Source of the DNA: Promethearchaeota archaeon
GTDB taxonomy: Archaea > Asgardarchaeota > Lokiarchaeia > Sigyniarchaeales > Promethearchaeaceae
Direction: 5' to 3'
DNA length: 6,460 bases
NCBI GenBank assembly: GCA_014729055.1
Contig: WJKO01000632.1
Coordinates: forward strand, 1-6,460
Positions within the stretch are counted from its first letter, which is position 1. Every line of letters starts with the position of its first letter. Below the pieces are notes generated by a model. It did no database searches. It saw only the letters and a program-made list of their open reading frames with translations, and was not told where the DNA came from. Below, piece by piece: positions 1 to 6,325 of this stretch. A program made the position numbers and the translations under genes.

Positions 1-1
1 C

Positions 2-3000
2 GGAAGTACCCAACTCAATTTTAAGGTTAGAGACCGGCTATCCCCCGTATTTTTAGAAAATCCAAGCAACCAAACCGCAGAATTTGGGTACTCGTTTGAA
101 TATAAATTGAATATTACCGATTTATCTCCTATTATTTATACTATAAACTCTTCATTATTTGATATAAATAATAGTGGCGTTCTTATTAATAATACAAGAC
201 TCTCAATCGGTTGTTATGTTCTACAAATTCATGTAGTTGACTATTACAATAATTCTATATCGTTCGTTCTGAAGATAATTGTGGCAGACACAATAGATCC
301 AGTATGGTTAAACGATTTGAGCTTTGCTGAGACAGAGATTAGCGAAAATTTATTAATAGAATTCGACACATTTGATTTATCAGGATGTAGCAATTTTCAA
401 GTTAATGATAGTCAATTTATTTTTAATTCAGAAGGTATGCTTTCCAATCTTTCGCTCCTTTCATTAAGAAACTATTCGTTAAAGCTGACAGTTTTTGATA
501 ACCACAATAGGAATTCCAGTACAGTTTTTTATCTCCGAGTTTATGATGAATCAATTCCATTGTTAAAAAATGATTTATCTGATATTTATATCGTCCAATA
601 CAGCAATTCATTTTTATTGGATGTAAATGCTTCTGACCTAAGTGGTTCTGTATACTACGCCATCAATGATACGTTTTATTTCTCCATTAATGAAACTGGA
701 GAGATAATTAATAATTTTCCGCTTGGAATTGACGTCTATTATTTAGAAATAAACATCTCAGATTCGAGTGGCAATACCTTGAGAAAGATTATCAAAATTG
801 ATGTCCTTGATTCAGAGGGACCATTAATCGTAGCTCCAGATAATTTGCTGGTTGAATTCGGTAATAATGTAAGTCTGGAAATTGAAGCTGAAGATCCCAT
901 AGGAATTCAGTATTGGGCTCAAAATTCCACCAATATGTTCAGTATATCGCAATCTGGAGTCTTAGAGAACATAAAATGCTTGGATACTGCCGACTATATG
1001 GTGAAGATTATAGTTTTCGACCGTTTAAACCAGTTTTCGGAACATATCGTAAGAATAAGCGTTACAGATTCAATTAGTCCTGTATTTTTAAATAATCCAT
1101 CAGGGAATATCGAATATGGGGATGAATTTTATTTCCAACTCCAGACTTTTGACTTAAGTCCGATCGATAACTGGTCTTTAGATAACTGCCCCTATTACAC
1201 CATTGACCAAAACGGTGTCCTTTACAATAGCACGATAATTCCAGTAGGTACTTATTCTCTCGTAATTTCAGTGAATGATACCCACGGTAATACAGCAGAA
1301 ATTCTAGTTGAATTAAAGATTCGAGATTCAACTCCTCCTGAATTTATTGATCTTGCATCTCCGTTTAATTTTGAATTAGGTAGTTCCGTCTTGATAAATT
1401 TAACTGCAATAGATTATTCAGAGATTGGAGGCTTTAGCTTGAATTCATCCACCTATTTCGGAATCGCTCCTGACGGTATCATTTATAACAGAACATTCGT
1501 CGGTGTTGGAGATTATCATTTGTCAGCAGAAGTCTGGGACCTGTATGGAAACACAGCATCCATTAAGTTCCTCATTACAATTTTTGATTCGCTTTCACCA
1601 GAGATAATCAATATTGTGGGTGATCTCATAGTTGAACTAGGTGATCCTGTATTACTAATTCTGGATGTCTTTGATCTCTCGGAAATAACTGGTTTCCGAC
1701 TGAATAACAGTAACAATTTCGGAATCGATTCTGACGGTATCATTTATAACAGAACATTCGTCGGTGTTGGAGATTATCATTTGTCAGCAGAAGTCTGGGA
1801 CTTGTATGGAAACACAGCATCCTCTAAACTGATTATATGGGTAAAGGATACAACCCCACCATGCTTGGTTGACATAATAGGAGATCTAGTTGTAGAATTG
1901 GGAGAGCCGGTTGACATACTTCTAAAGATCGATGATTTCTCGGATATGGGCGCTTTCAGCTTAAATTCAACGAACAATTTTCACATTAATGAAAATGGTC
2001 GTATTTTGAATACTACTTGTATTGGTGTAGATACTTACTATTTACAAATATCTTTCTGGGATATATATGAAAATATCAATACTCATGTTCTGGTTTTAAC
2101 CATCCAAGACACAAAGTTCCCAGAGATAATTATAGAGTCAACTAAAATGAATTTTGAATTAGGGTCGCCAATTCAATTTTTTGTGAATGCATATGATCTC
2201 TCAACAGTAACAATATTTAGTATAAACGCTACCGATTATCTTACAATCGACCAGAACGGATGTGTGAAAAATATATCATTCATTCCAGTTGGAGTTTACC
2301 TCGTTTTGATCAAAGTAACTGATAAATATTCGAACACTAACAATGTTACGATAGTCGTTGAAATCCTTGATCGAATAAAGCCTATACTTTTAACTAAAAC
2401 AAGATATATTATCAGAGAATTGGGTGATACAATTAGTTTTCAATTTGATGCTTATGATTTGGGAGGAATAGGGGGATGGTGTTTAAATAGCACCGCACAC
2501 TTTTCGATCAGTGGTGGATTGCTTCAGAATAAGACTTTCGTTCAAGTAGGTGTTTTGACATTAGAAATTCAAATATATGATGAAAGTAATAATTTTGTAT
2601 CAACGAGATTTTGTATAGAAATAGAGGACACAACTAAACCAACTATTTTAAGCAATGTTTCAAATCAATATATTCAGTTTGGACATAGATTTGAATATAA
2701 AATTGATGCATTCGATTATTCGCCTATTAATTTTTCTCTTACGAAAAATCATATGAGATTTAAAATAAGTGAAAACGGCGTAATTACCAACAGAATACCT
2801 TTGGGAATTAATACGTATGAGATAGAGGTTTTAATAGCCGATGAGTATCTAAATGCAGTCATTGTTAACCTTACTGTAGTAATTTCTGATGAAACCGCGC
2901 CAAAAATTGTGAATCTACCAAAAAGTATAATAGTAGACCCTAATGAAGACTTTCACTATAAAATTCAAATTATCGAAAATCTTGGAATTTTATATTGTAC

Positions 3001-3292
3001 CGTTAATGATACAACAAACTTTATGATCTCGAGTGAGGGAGTATTACAGAACAAGTCAATATTACCAGAGGGTGCTTTAATCATAGAGATCTTAGTCGTG
3101 GATTTTTACGATAACAACTGCTCACAAACTGTAGAAATTATAGTTATATCTGAAATGACAAATACTGGTATTCTCGATTATATCATAGGCTACGGATTTT
3201 TATTCATTTTGAGTTTATTTTTCAATTTGATGTCCTTTTATCTTGTTAAGAGATTGAAAATACAGAAACCACGAATGGAAACATTTGACTAA
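2..3292 (+). CDS. Giant Ig/cadherin-like repeat surface protein, type I membrane anchored (5' partial)
   Basis: The reading frame is open from the left window edge with no stop, and its first residues (ending ..NFKV) read as the last strand of an earlier repeat. The true start is therefore outside the window, and the TTG at 107 is only an internal Leu codon. The visible 1,096 residues hold twelve tandem repeats of 85-88 residues. Each opens with D-x-x-x-P, has an acidic D-[LY]-S motif near residue 30, a G-[VI]-[LI]-x-N segment in the middle and a V-x-D-x-Y-x-N motif near the end, as expected of beta-sandwich Ig/cadherin-like modules. A single hydrophobic helix (about 3179-3247, YIIGYGFLF...FYLV) follows, then a short basic tail (KRLKIQKPR) and a tandem TAA TAA stop. 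This topology places the repeats outside the cell and the C-terminus inside. Many N-x-S/T sequons fit archaeal S-layer-type glycosylation. Adhesion or cell-surface scaffolding is an inference; ligand and family name are unknown. A T8 tract follows the stop. Confidence 0.9.
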   Translation, partial: GSTQLNFKVRDRLSPVFLENPSNQTAEFGYSFEYKLNITDLSPIIYTINSSLFDINNSGVLINNTRLSIGCYVLQIHVVDYYNNSISFVLKIIVADTIDPVWLNDLSFAETEISENLLIEFDTFDLSGCSNFQVNDSQFIFNSEGMLSNLSLLSLRNYSLKLTVFDNHNRNSSTVFYLRVYDESIPLLKNDLSDIYIVQYSNSFLLDVNASDLSGSVYYAINDTFYFSINETGEIINNFPLGIDVYYLEINISDSSGNTLRKIIKIDVLDSEGPLIVAPDNLLVEFGNNVSLEIEAEDPIGIQYWAQNSTNMFSISQSGVLENIKCLDTADYMVKIIVFDRLNQFSEHIVRISVTDSISPVFLNNPSGNIEYGDEFYFQLQTFDLSPIDNWSLDNCPYYTIDQNGVLYNSTIIPVGTYSLVISVNDTHGNTAEILVELKIRDSTPPEFIDLASPFNFELGSSVLINLTAIDYSEIGGFSLNSSTYFGIAPDGIIYNRTFVGVGDYHLSAEVWDLYGNTASIKFLITIFDSLSPEIINIVGDLIVELGDPVLLILDVFDLSEITGFRLNNSNNFGIDSDGIIYNRTFVGVGDYHLSAEVWDLYGNTASSKLIIWVKDTTPPCLVDIIGDLVVELGEPVDILLKIDDFSDMGAFSLNSTNNFHINENGRILNTTCIGVDTYYLQISFWDIYENINTHVLVLTIQDTKFPEIIIESTKMNFELGSPIQFFVNAYDLSTVTIFSINATDYLTIDQNGCVKNISFIPVGVYLVLIKVTDKYSNTNNVTIVVEILDRIKPILLTKTRYIIRELGDTISFQFDAYDLGGIGGWCLNSTAHFSISGGLLQNKTFVQVGVLTLEIQIYDESNNFVSTRFCIEIEDTTKPTILSNVSNQYIQFGHRFEYKIDAFDYSPINFSLTKNHMRFKISENGVITNRIPLGINTYEIEVLIADEYLNAVIVNLTVVISDETAPKIVNLPKSIIVDPNEDFHYKIQIIENLGILYCTVNDTTNFMISSEGVLQNKSILPEGALIIEILVVDFYDNNCSQTVEIIVISEMTNTGILDYIIGYGFLFILSLFFNLMSFYLVKRLKIQKPRMETFD
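29..3148 (+). repeat. Twelve tandem 85-88-residue protein repeats
   Basis: Repeat units begin at about 29, 284, 542, 806, 1064, 1322, 1583, 1844, 2105, 2366, 2624 and 2885, so successive spacings are 255-264 bases and always whole codons. The D-x-x-x-P opening is present in all twelve, as is the Asp of V-x-D-x-Y-x-N. The D of the D-[LY]-S motif is kept in eleven, the exception being the last unit. The four units from 1322 to 2366 are all exactly 87 residues long and are the most alike. The last unit, next to the membrane, is the most divergent. The pattern is consistent with growth by internal duplication. Confidence 0.9.
1455..1822 (+). repeat. Near-identical 107-bp direct duplication within the surface-protein gene
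   Basis: Positions 1455-1561 and 1716-1822 are 261 bases apart (87 codons, one protein repeat). By eye they differ at only three positions (1467, 1469 and 1541 of the first copy), with an unbroken identical stretch from 1470 to 1540. Flanking parts of the same two repeats are much less similar. This fits a recent gene-conversion or slippage/recombination event rather than selection on protein sequence alone, because silent positions are also identical. Confidence 0.93.
3179..3247 (+). other. C-terminal transmembrane anchor of the surface protein
   Basis: About 23 uninterrupted hydrophobic residues (from YIIGYGFLF to SFYLV) are followed at once by basic residues (KRLKIQK, then R). By the positive-inside rule the tail is cytoplasmic and the repeats are outside. 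There is no sortase, PEF-CTERM or LPXTG-like motif, so the protein appears to stay membrane-embedded. Confidence 0.85.
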
Positions 3293-3329
3293 TAATATTA
3301 AATATCGTTATACCATATTTTTTTTCTTT
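3293..3329 (+). terminator. Probable archaeal T-tract terminator after the surface-protein gene
   Basis: Shortly after the TAA TAA stop, an AT-rich stretch ends in eight T residues at 3318-3325, then C and TTT. Archaeal RNA polymerase commonly terminates at T-runs without a hairpin, and I see no convincing stem here. The tract separates this gene from the downstream one. The rest of the spacer, to about 3490, is AT-rich and shows no gene. Confidence 0.5.
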
Positions 3330-3408
3330 AGATTACTCAATTAAATTTTTATATTTGACATATTAGACTGCTTTCTTCTGTATATATTTAATAATAATTA
3401 TACCATAT
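3308..3408. repeat. Short direct repeat TTATACCATAT
   Basis: The 11-mer TTATACCATAT occurs at 3308-3318 and again at 3398-3408, 90 bases apart, in the spacer between the two plus-strand genes. It may be a regulatory site pair or chance in AT-rich DNA; nothing else marks it as functional. Confidence 0.35.
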
Positions 3409-3492
3409 GGATAAATACTCTCAAAACCATAAAATCATGTAGTTTTATTGTCTATTTCATTAAAAACAAAAAGATACAGCAGAGCGTGTGTT

Positions 3493-3500
3493 TTTAAATA
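3493..3500 (+). promoter_or_regulatory. Archaeal TATA box TTTAAATA for the zinc-ribbon gene
   Basis: TTTAAATA closely matches the archaeal box-A consensus. With the usual distance of about 25 bases from box centre to transcription start, initiation would fall near 3520-3523, giving a leader of roughly 13-16 nt that just contains the Shine-Dalgarno sequence. The box lies inside the longer reading frame that opens with GTG at 3488, which argues against that GTG as the start. Confidence 0.55.
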
Positions 3501-3520
3501 CTTCCCGTAAAACTGAAAAG

Positions 3521-3527
3521 AAGGAGG
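3521..3527 (+). promoter_or_regulatory. Strong Shine-Dalgarno AAGGAGG deciding the start at 3536
   Basis: AAGGAGG ends eight bases before the ATG at 3536, an ideal spacing. No comparable site precedes the upstream in-frame GTG at 3488. It is the only textbook ribosome-binding site in the window; the wrbA start is preceded by only a weak GGTTGGG. Confidence 0.8.
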
Positions 3528-3535
3528 CGCATTCT

Positions 3536-5296
3536 ATGACGAAAAACGATCGCCGTGACAAAAATATACTGCGGGCATGTTTTCCATTTATCAGAGATAA
3601 TATTGAACTCTGTGCGGAAGTAAATATTCAAACAGGCAAACAAGTCCTTGTAGCGCGAAAGTTCTACCCGAAAACAGGCAACACACAAATTAAAGACAAG
3701 TTAACTTGTATTCATACTGCCGTGACTAGCATTACGCCGGAGGAGTTTTCCGCTCTTAAAAAAAGCCCTGACAAACAGAAGAAACTCTATAAGAAAACGC
3801 TAAAAATCCGGTCAACCGAGAATTTAAGAGAAATCAATTTGTCCCCCGATGAAAAGTTCAAAGCTTTTCGTTCATGGGTGCAAGGGATCGCAGAATCGGG
3901 ATATAATGCATTTGCCATCCAAGAAAATATTGATTTAGCACTGGGTCAAGTAGCACCTATTGCAAAATTCCTATTTCGATTTATCGTGAAGGCGATCCCC
4001 GATTTTATGCTGGAGTTTTTTCAGAAACTGGAATTGGAATGTAAATTCAACGGCAAATGGCATACACCGAGTCTACTGGGCAATATTATTCCGTTTATTC
4101 CGTATATTAAAAAAAATAAAACACACCTCGAAATGTTTATGGAGATGGACTTTCCCCTGCAAGTCTACAATTTAGATGCACGGATCCGGCATCTATATAT
4201 CAGTAAGCATGCAAATGCAGTAATAGAGCGGCTTGACGAGCTCAGAGTAGAGTTTCTTAAGGGCATGGTCTCCCCTCATGAACTCAGGCAAGAATTGAAG
4301 GGTATTGAATTGTTTATTACCACGAATAAACGGGTTATAGATTATTCTATTTCGCTTAATTTTGGTCTGCAAGCATATACGTTCAACAATAGGTTGCTGA
4401 AATGTTATGCAAACAAGTTTCCGGATACATTAGAGGCGGAGCTGAATCGGATAAAGTCAGAATATACGATTGGAACTTACGATACCGACACGTGCCTTAA
4501 TTCCATACTACGACTGTTGCCGGCTCTAATTATAAATGTAAGAGCGCTGAAAATGTTGGTTGAGTTAAGATTTCCGCTATTGGTCTATTTTTTACATGGA
4601 AATTTGCTTAAGGCATATATGAAATGTGAACGGAATGCCTCGACAAACAAGATACTGGAGTTAAAACAACGTCTTCATGCACATTTGATTTCAGAACCGC
4701 AATTTCTTAAAGAGTTATCTCCTATTTTTTCCCTAATTCATGGCATCTTGATAGAAAAAGAAGAACGTTTCAAATTTATAGATATTAATCACTATCTGAA
4801 AGCATTATGTTGTTTAAATTTCCCATTTGTGTTTTATAATGAAAATAAATATTTGCTTGCCGAATATCTGCGGGTAAATTATTTCAAGCTCCCGTACAAT
4901 CTTAAAAACATTACTTCCACGATTGATGATCAAGCCGACAATACCGATTATACGCTTTTTTACGAAATACATTGTTCGTGTGGGAATAAAGTTTTTGAAC
5001 TCCATTACGATATTATTGACGGATGTTATTTGGCGTATTGTCATTATTGTGAAGAGTTGTTTACGCTTTTTTCACCTGAGTTCATTTCAGATGACCTTAC
5101 AGATTACGATGAATTGGATTATGATGCGGAAATAACGACGGAATGTGTTTGCGGTCATAAATGGTTTACAAAAATCACGTTGATTATAGAGTATATACCT
5201 GATGCGACATCGATGGACGATTTAATGACGTTTATGATTATGGGCACTTGCGACGCATGTAAAAGCGAGTATGTTTTGTTTGACGGGGATTTTTGA
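3536..5296 (+). CDS. Unrecognised helical-repeat protein with two C-terminal CxC/CxxC zinc ribbons
   Basis: I do not recognise this 586-residue protein. The start is the ATG at 3536, chosen for its strong Shine-Dalgarno sequence; the in-frame GTG 48 bases upstream would put the TATA box inside the gene. Residues 1-100 are basic and polar. Residues 130-450 look largely alpha-helical and carry a recurring motif, roughly F-[PG]-[LF]-x-[VAF]-Y followed by a helix such as RLLKxY, at F206, F276, F346 and F429, so two exact 70-residue steps and one of 83. The C-terminus has two zinc-ribbon-like cysteine sets: C480-x-C482 with C502-x-x-C505, and C537-x-C539 with C572-x-x-C575, each first knuckle followed by Gly. 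Acidic linkers (DDLTDYDELDYD) separate them. There is no signal peptide or clear membrane span, so it is probably cytoplasmic. Zinc ribbons suggest nucleic-acid or protein binding, but no catalytic motif is visible. Its arginine codons (CGC, CGG, CGT) contrast with the AGA/CGA-leaning surface gene, so transfer is possible. Confidence 0.85.
   Translation: MTKNDRRDKNILRACFPFIRDNIELCAEVNIQTGKQVLVARKFYPKTGNTQIKDKLTCIHTAVTSITPEEFSALKKSPDKQKKLYKKTLKIRSTENLREINLSPDEKFKAFRSWVQGIAESGYNAFAIQENIDLALGQVAPIAKFLFRFIVKAIPDFMLEFFQKLELECKFNGKWHTPSLLGNIIPFIPYIKKNKTHLEMFMEMDFPLQVYNLDARIRHLYISKHANAVIERLDELRVEFLKGMVSPHELRQELKGIELFITTNKRVIDYSISLNFGLQAYTFNNRLLKCYANKFPDTLEAELNRIKSEYTIGTYDTDTCLNSILRLLPALIINVRALKMLVELRFPLLVYFLHGNLLKAYMKCERNASTNKILELKQRLHAHLISEPQFLKELSPIFSLIHGILIEKEERFKFIDINHYLKALCCLNFPFVFYNENKYLLAEYLRVNYFKLPYNLKNITSTIDDQADNTDYTLFYEIHCSCGNKVFELHYDIIDGCYLAYCHYCEELFTLFSPEFISDDLTDYDELDYDAEITTECVCGHKWFTKITLIIEYIPDATSMDDLMTFMIMGTCDACKSEYVLFDGDF
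4973..5050 (+). other. First zinc-ribbon cysteine set (C480/C482, C502/C505)
   Basis: CSCGNKVF forms the first knuckle and CHYC the second, 19 residues apart, with beta-prone sequence between, as in small zinc ribbons. An additional Cys497 sits five residues before the second knuckle. Metal binding is inferred from spacing only. Confidence 0.7.
5144..5261 (+). other. Second zinc-ribbon cysteine set (C537/C539, C572/C575)
   Basis: CVCGHKWF mirrors the first ribbon's CSCGNKVF, and CDAC closes the site after a longer loop of 32 residues. The matching CxCG-x-K-[VW]-F openings show the two ribbons are related duplicates. The protein ends eleven residues after the last cysteine. Confidence 0.72.
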
Positions 5297-5328
5297 GGGG
5301 TATAAGGTATATCCATTTCCATTTAGAC

Positions 5329-5443
5329 GCATTGAGAGATATGCTAACCTAACATTGATTAATTTGATAACTTTGCATTCATGCATTTGCTAAATTTACA
5401 TTCATGCATTTACGAAATTGGCATTGATGAATTTACGCAACCG
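5329..5443. repeat. Five degenerate 23-bp tandem units between convergent genes
   Basis: Units start at 5329, 5352, 5375, 5398 and 5421, each exactly 23 bases. They share [GA]CATT at the left, an AT-rich core such as ATGCATTT, and a pattern like [GA]C[TG]AA towards the right. The third and fourth are most alike (CATTCATGCATTT in both); the first is the weakest. The unit is not a multiple of three and the array contains no spacers, so it is neither coding nor CRISPR. It fills most of the 150-base gap between the zinc-ribbon stop and the wrbA stop. Roles such as a convergent-terminator region, protein-binding array or slippage-derived minisatellite are all guesses. Confidence 0.75.
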
Positions 5444-5446
5444 ATA

Positions 5447-6067
5447 CTATATTAGTTTTCGAGCGATTTTCGTCACTCTACGCCCCAACATGCGCGCGAG
5501 GTTAAGTTCGTTCTCTATTGGCATTCTTTCTCCGTTAGGTCCGGCGACCGTCGTTGGTCCATAAGGGGTTCCGCCTGTGATTGTGTCTTTTTCCATAAGT
5601 TCCAGATTTGAATAGGGAGTTCCGACTATAATGCACCCGTGATGAAGGAGCGTGATCATTGTTGTAATTATCGTTGTTTCTTGTCCGCCGTGCTGTGTAT
5701 TTGTGCTTGCAAATATTCCGGCGGGTTTTCCGATAAGGGATCCTTTTACCCAATCACCACCTGTTTGATCCCAAAAGTTTCGCATCTGGGCACACATATT
5801 TCCAAAGCGAGTCGGTGTTCCAACAATAATTCCGTCTATATCCTTTAAATCTTCTCGAGGGTTCGCAATGGGGATATCTTTAAGCTGTTCTTTCATTTCC
5901 TTTGCTTTTTTATTCATATATTTTTTCGGCATTAATTCTTCAACGATTCGTAACATTGGGGTCGCATTTTCTGCTTTAATGCCTTGGACAACATCTTGGA
6001 CCAGTCGATATGTATGTCCATAAAGCGAGTAGAATAATACCAATATTTTAAGGTGTTCTTTCGTCAT
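5447..6067 (-). CDS. wrbA: WrbA-type NAD(P)H:quinone oxidoreductase (flavodoxin-like)
   Basis: This complete 206-residue protein has the usual WrbA length and family motifs in order. They are an FMN-phosphate loop YSLYGHTYRL (residues 13-22), GTPTRFGNMCAQMRNFWDQTG (83-103, a flavin-contact signature), STNTQHGGQETT (121-132, including the His-Gly-Gly-Gln segment near the isoalloxazine), LLHHGCIIVGTPYS (140-153), GGTPYGPTTVAG (165-176) and the C-terminal ENELNLARMLGRRV helix. WrbA proteins are soluble FMN enzymes, usually tetrameric, that reduce quinones by two electrons using NADH or NADPH, avoiding semiquinone radicals and so protecting against oxidative stress. The ATG at 6067 fits the family N-terminus directly before the first beta strand. 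The gene stands alone, convergent with the zinc-ribbon gene, with its own TATA-like promoter. Cys145 replaces the hydrophobic residue common in the LLHHG motif, which is unlikely to matter. Confidence 0.96.
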   Translation of the reverse strand: MTKEHLKILVLFYSLYGHTYRLVQDVVQGIKAENATPMLRIVEELMPKKYMNKKAKEMKEQLKDIPIANPREDLKDIDGIIVGTPTRFGNMCAQMRNFWDQTGGDWVKGSLIGKPAGIFASTNTQHGGQETTIITTMITLLHHGCIIVGTPYSNLELMEKDTITGGTPYGPTTVAGPNGERMPIENELNLARMLGRRVTKIARKLI

Positions 6068-6096
6068 TTTCCCAACCGATTTTTTATTTTATTATG

Positions 6097-6109
6097 TTTT
6101 TATATTTTC
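6097..6109 (-). promoter_or_regulatory. Putative BRE/TATA promoter of wrbA
   Basis: Read on the minus strand from 6109 to 6097 the sequence is GAAAATATAAAAA, a purine-rich BRE-like element followed by a TATA box. The box centre is about 33 bases upstream of the wrbA ATG, so transcription would begin only some 7-10 bases before the start codon, giving a very short leader. The surrounding DNA is AT-rich, so the exact box is uncertain. Confidence 0.5.
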
Positions 6110-6227
6110 AGAATGTTGCATGCAATTTTGGATGTATTCACGCTAAATAAAATGCGATATAAATTTAAAACCACTTCGATTATGTACTAAAACATGATAT
6201 TCTTATGGCGCACATAGGAGAGATCTT

Positions 6228-6311
6228 CTAGAATGAGTAAGATTGGATGAACAAAATTGGATGAACAAAATTGGATGAACAAAATTGGATGAATATAATT
6301 GGATGGGTTAG
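6228..6311. repeat. 14-bp tandem repeat array (ATTGGATGAACAAA)
   Basis: Units start at 6242, 6256, 6270, 6284 and 6298. The first three are identical (ATTGGATGAACAAA), the fourth ends differently (ATTGGATGAATATA) and the fifth has only ATTGGATG intact. A weak sixth copy may precede at 6228. The unit is not a multiple of three. It lies between the minus-strand partial gene and the wrbA promoter, about 130 bases or more upstream of that promoter. It is a minisatellite by structure; function is unknown. The other parts of 6111-6227 and 6312-6325 show nothing I can name. Confidence 0.9.
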
Positions 6312-6325
6312 ATTTATGGTTAAAC

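Noticed and set aside
107..109. TTG at 107 as the start of the surface protein
   Set aside because: The frame is open to the left edge and codes for the beginning of the same repeat module upstream of it, so the TTG is an internal Leu codon.
1516..1977. Two minus-strand open frames (1516-1743 and 1777-1977) with similar C-termini
   Set aside because: They lie antisense to the surface-protein repeats. Their resemblance comes only from the 107-bp duplication on the plus strand; no start signals or protein-like features.
3293..3535. A mobile-element boundary or attachment site between the two plus-strand genes
   Set aside because: Only an 11-bp direct repeat is present; no inverted repeats, tRNA end, integrase or transposase.
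4814..5135. Open frames at 4814-5044 (minus) and 4923-5135 (plus)
   Set aside because: They are shadows of the zinc-ribbon gene, whose cysteine motifs fix the true frame.
5329..5443. CRISPR array interpretation of the 23-bp repeats
   Set aside because: Units abut directly with no spacers, diverge from each other, and no cas gene is nearby.
5535..5848. Open frames at 5535-5753 (minus) and 5639-5848 (plus)
   Set aside because: Both are embedded in the unambiguous wrbA gene in other frames and lack recognisable features.
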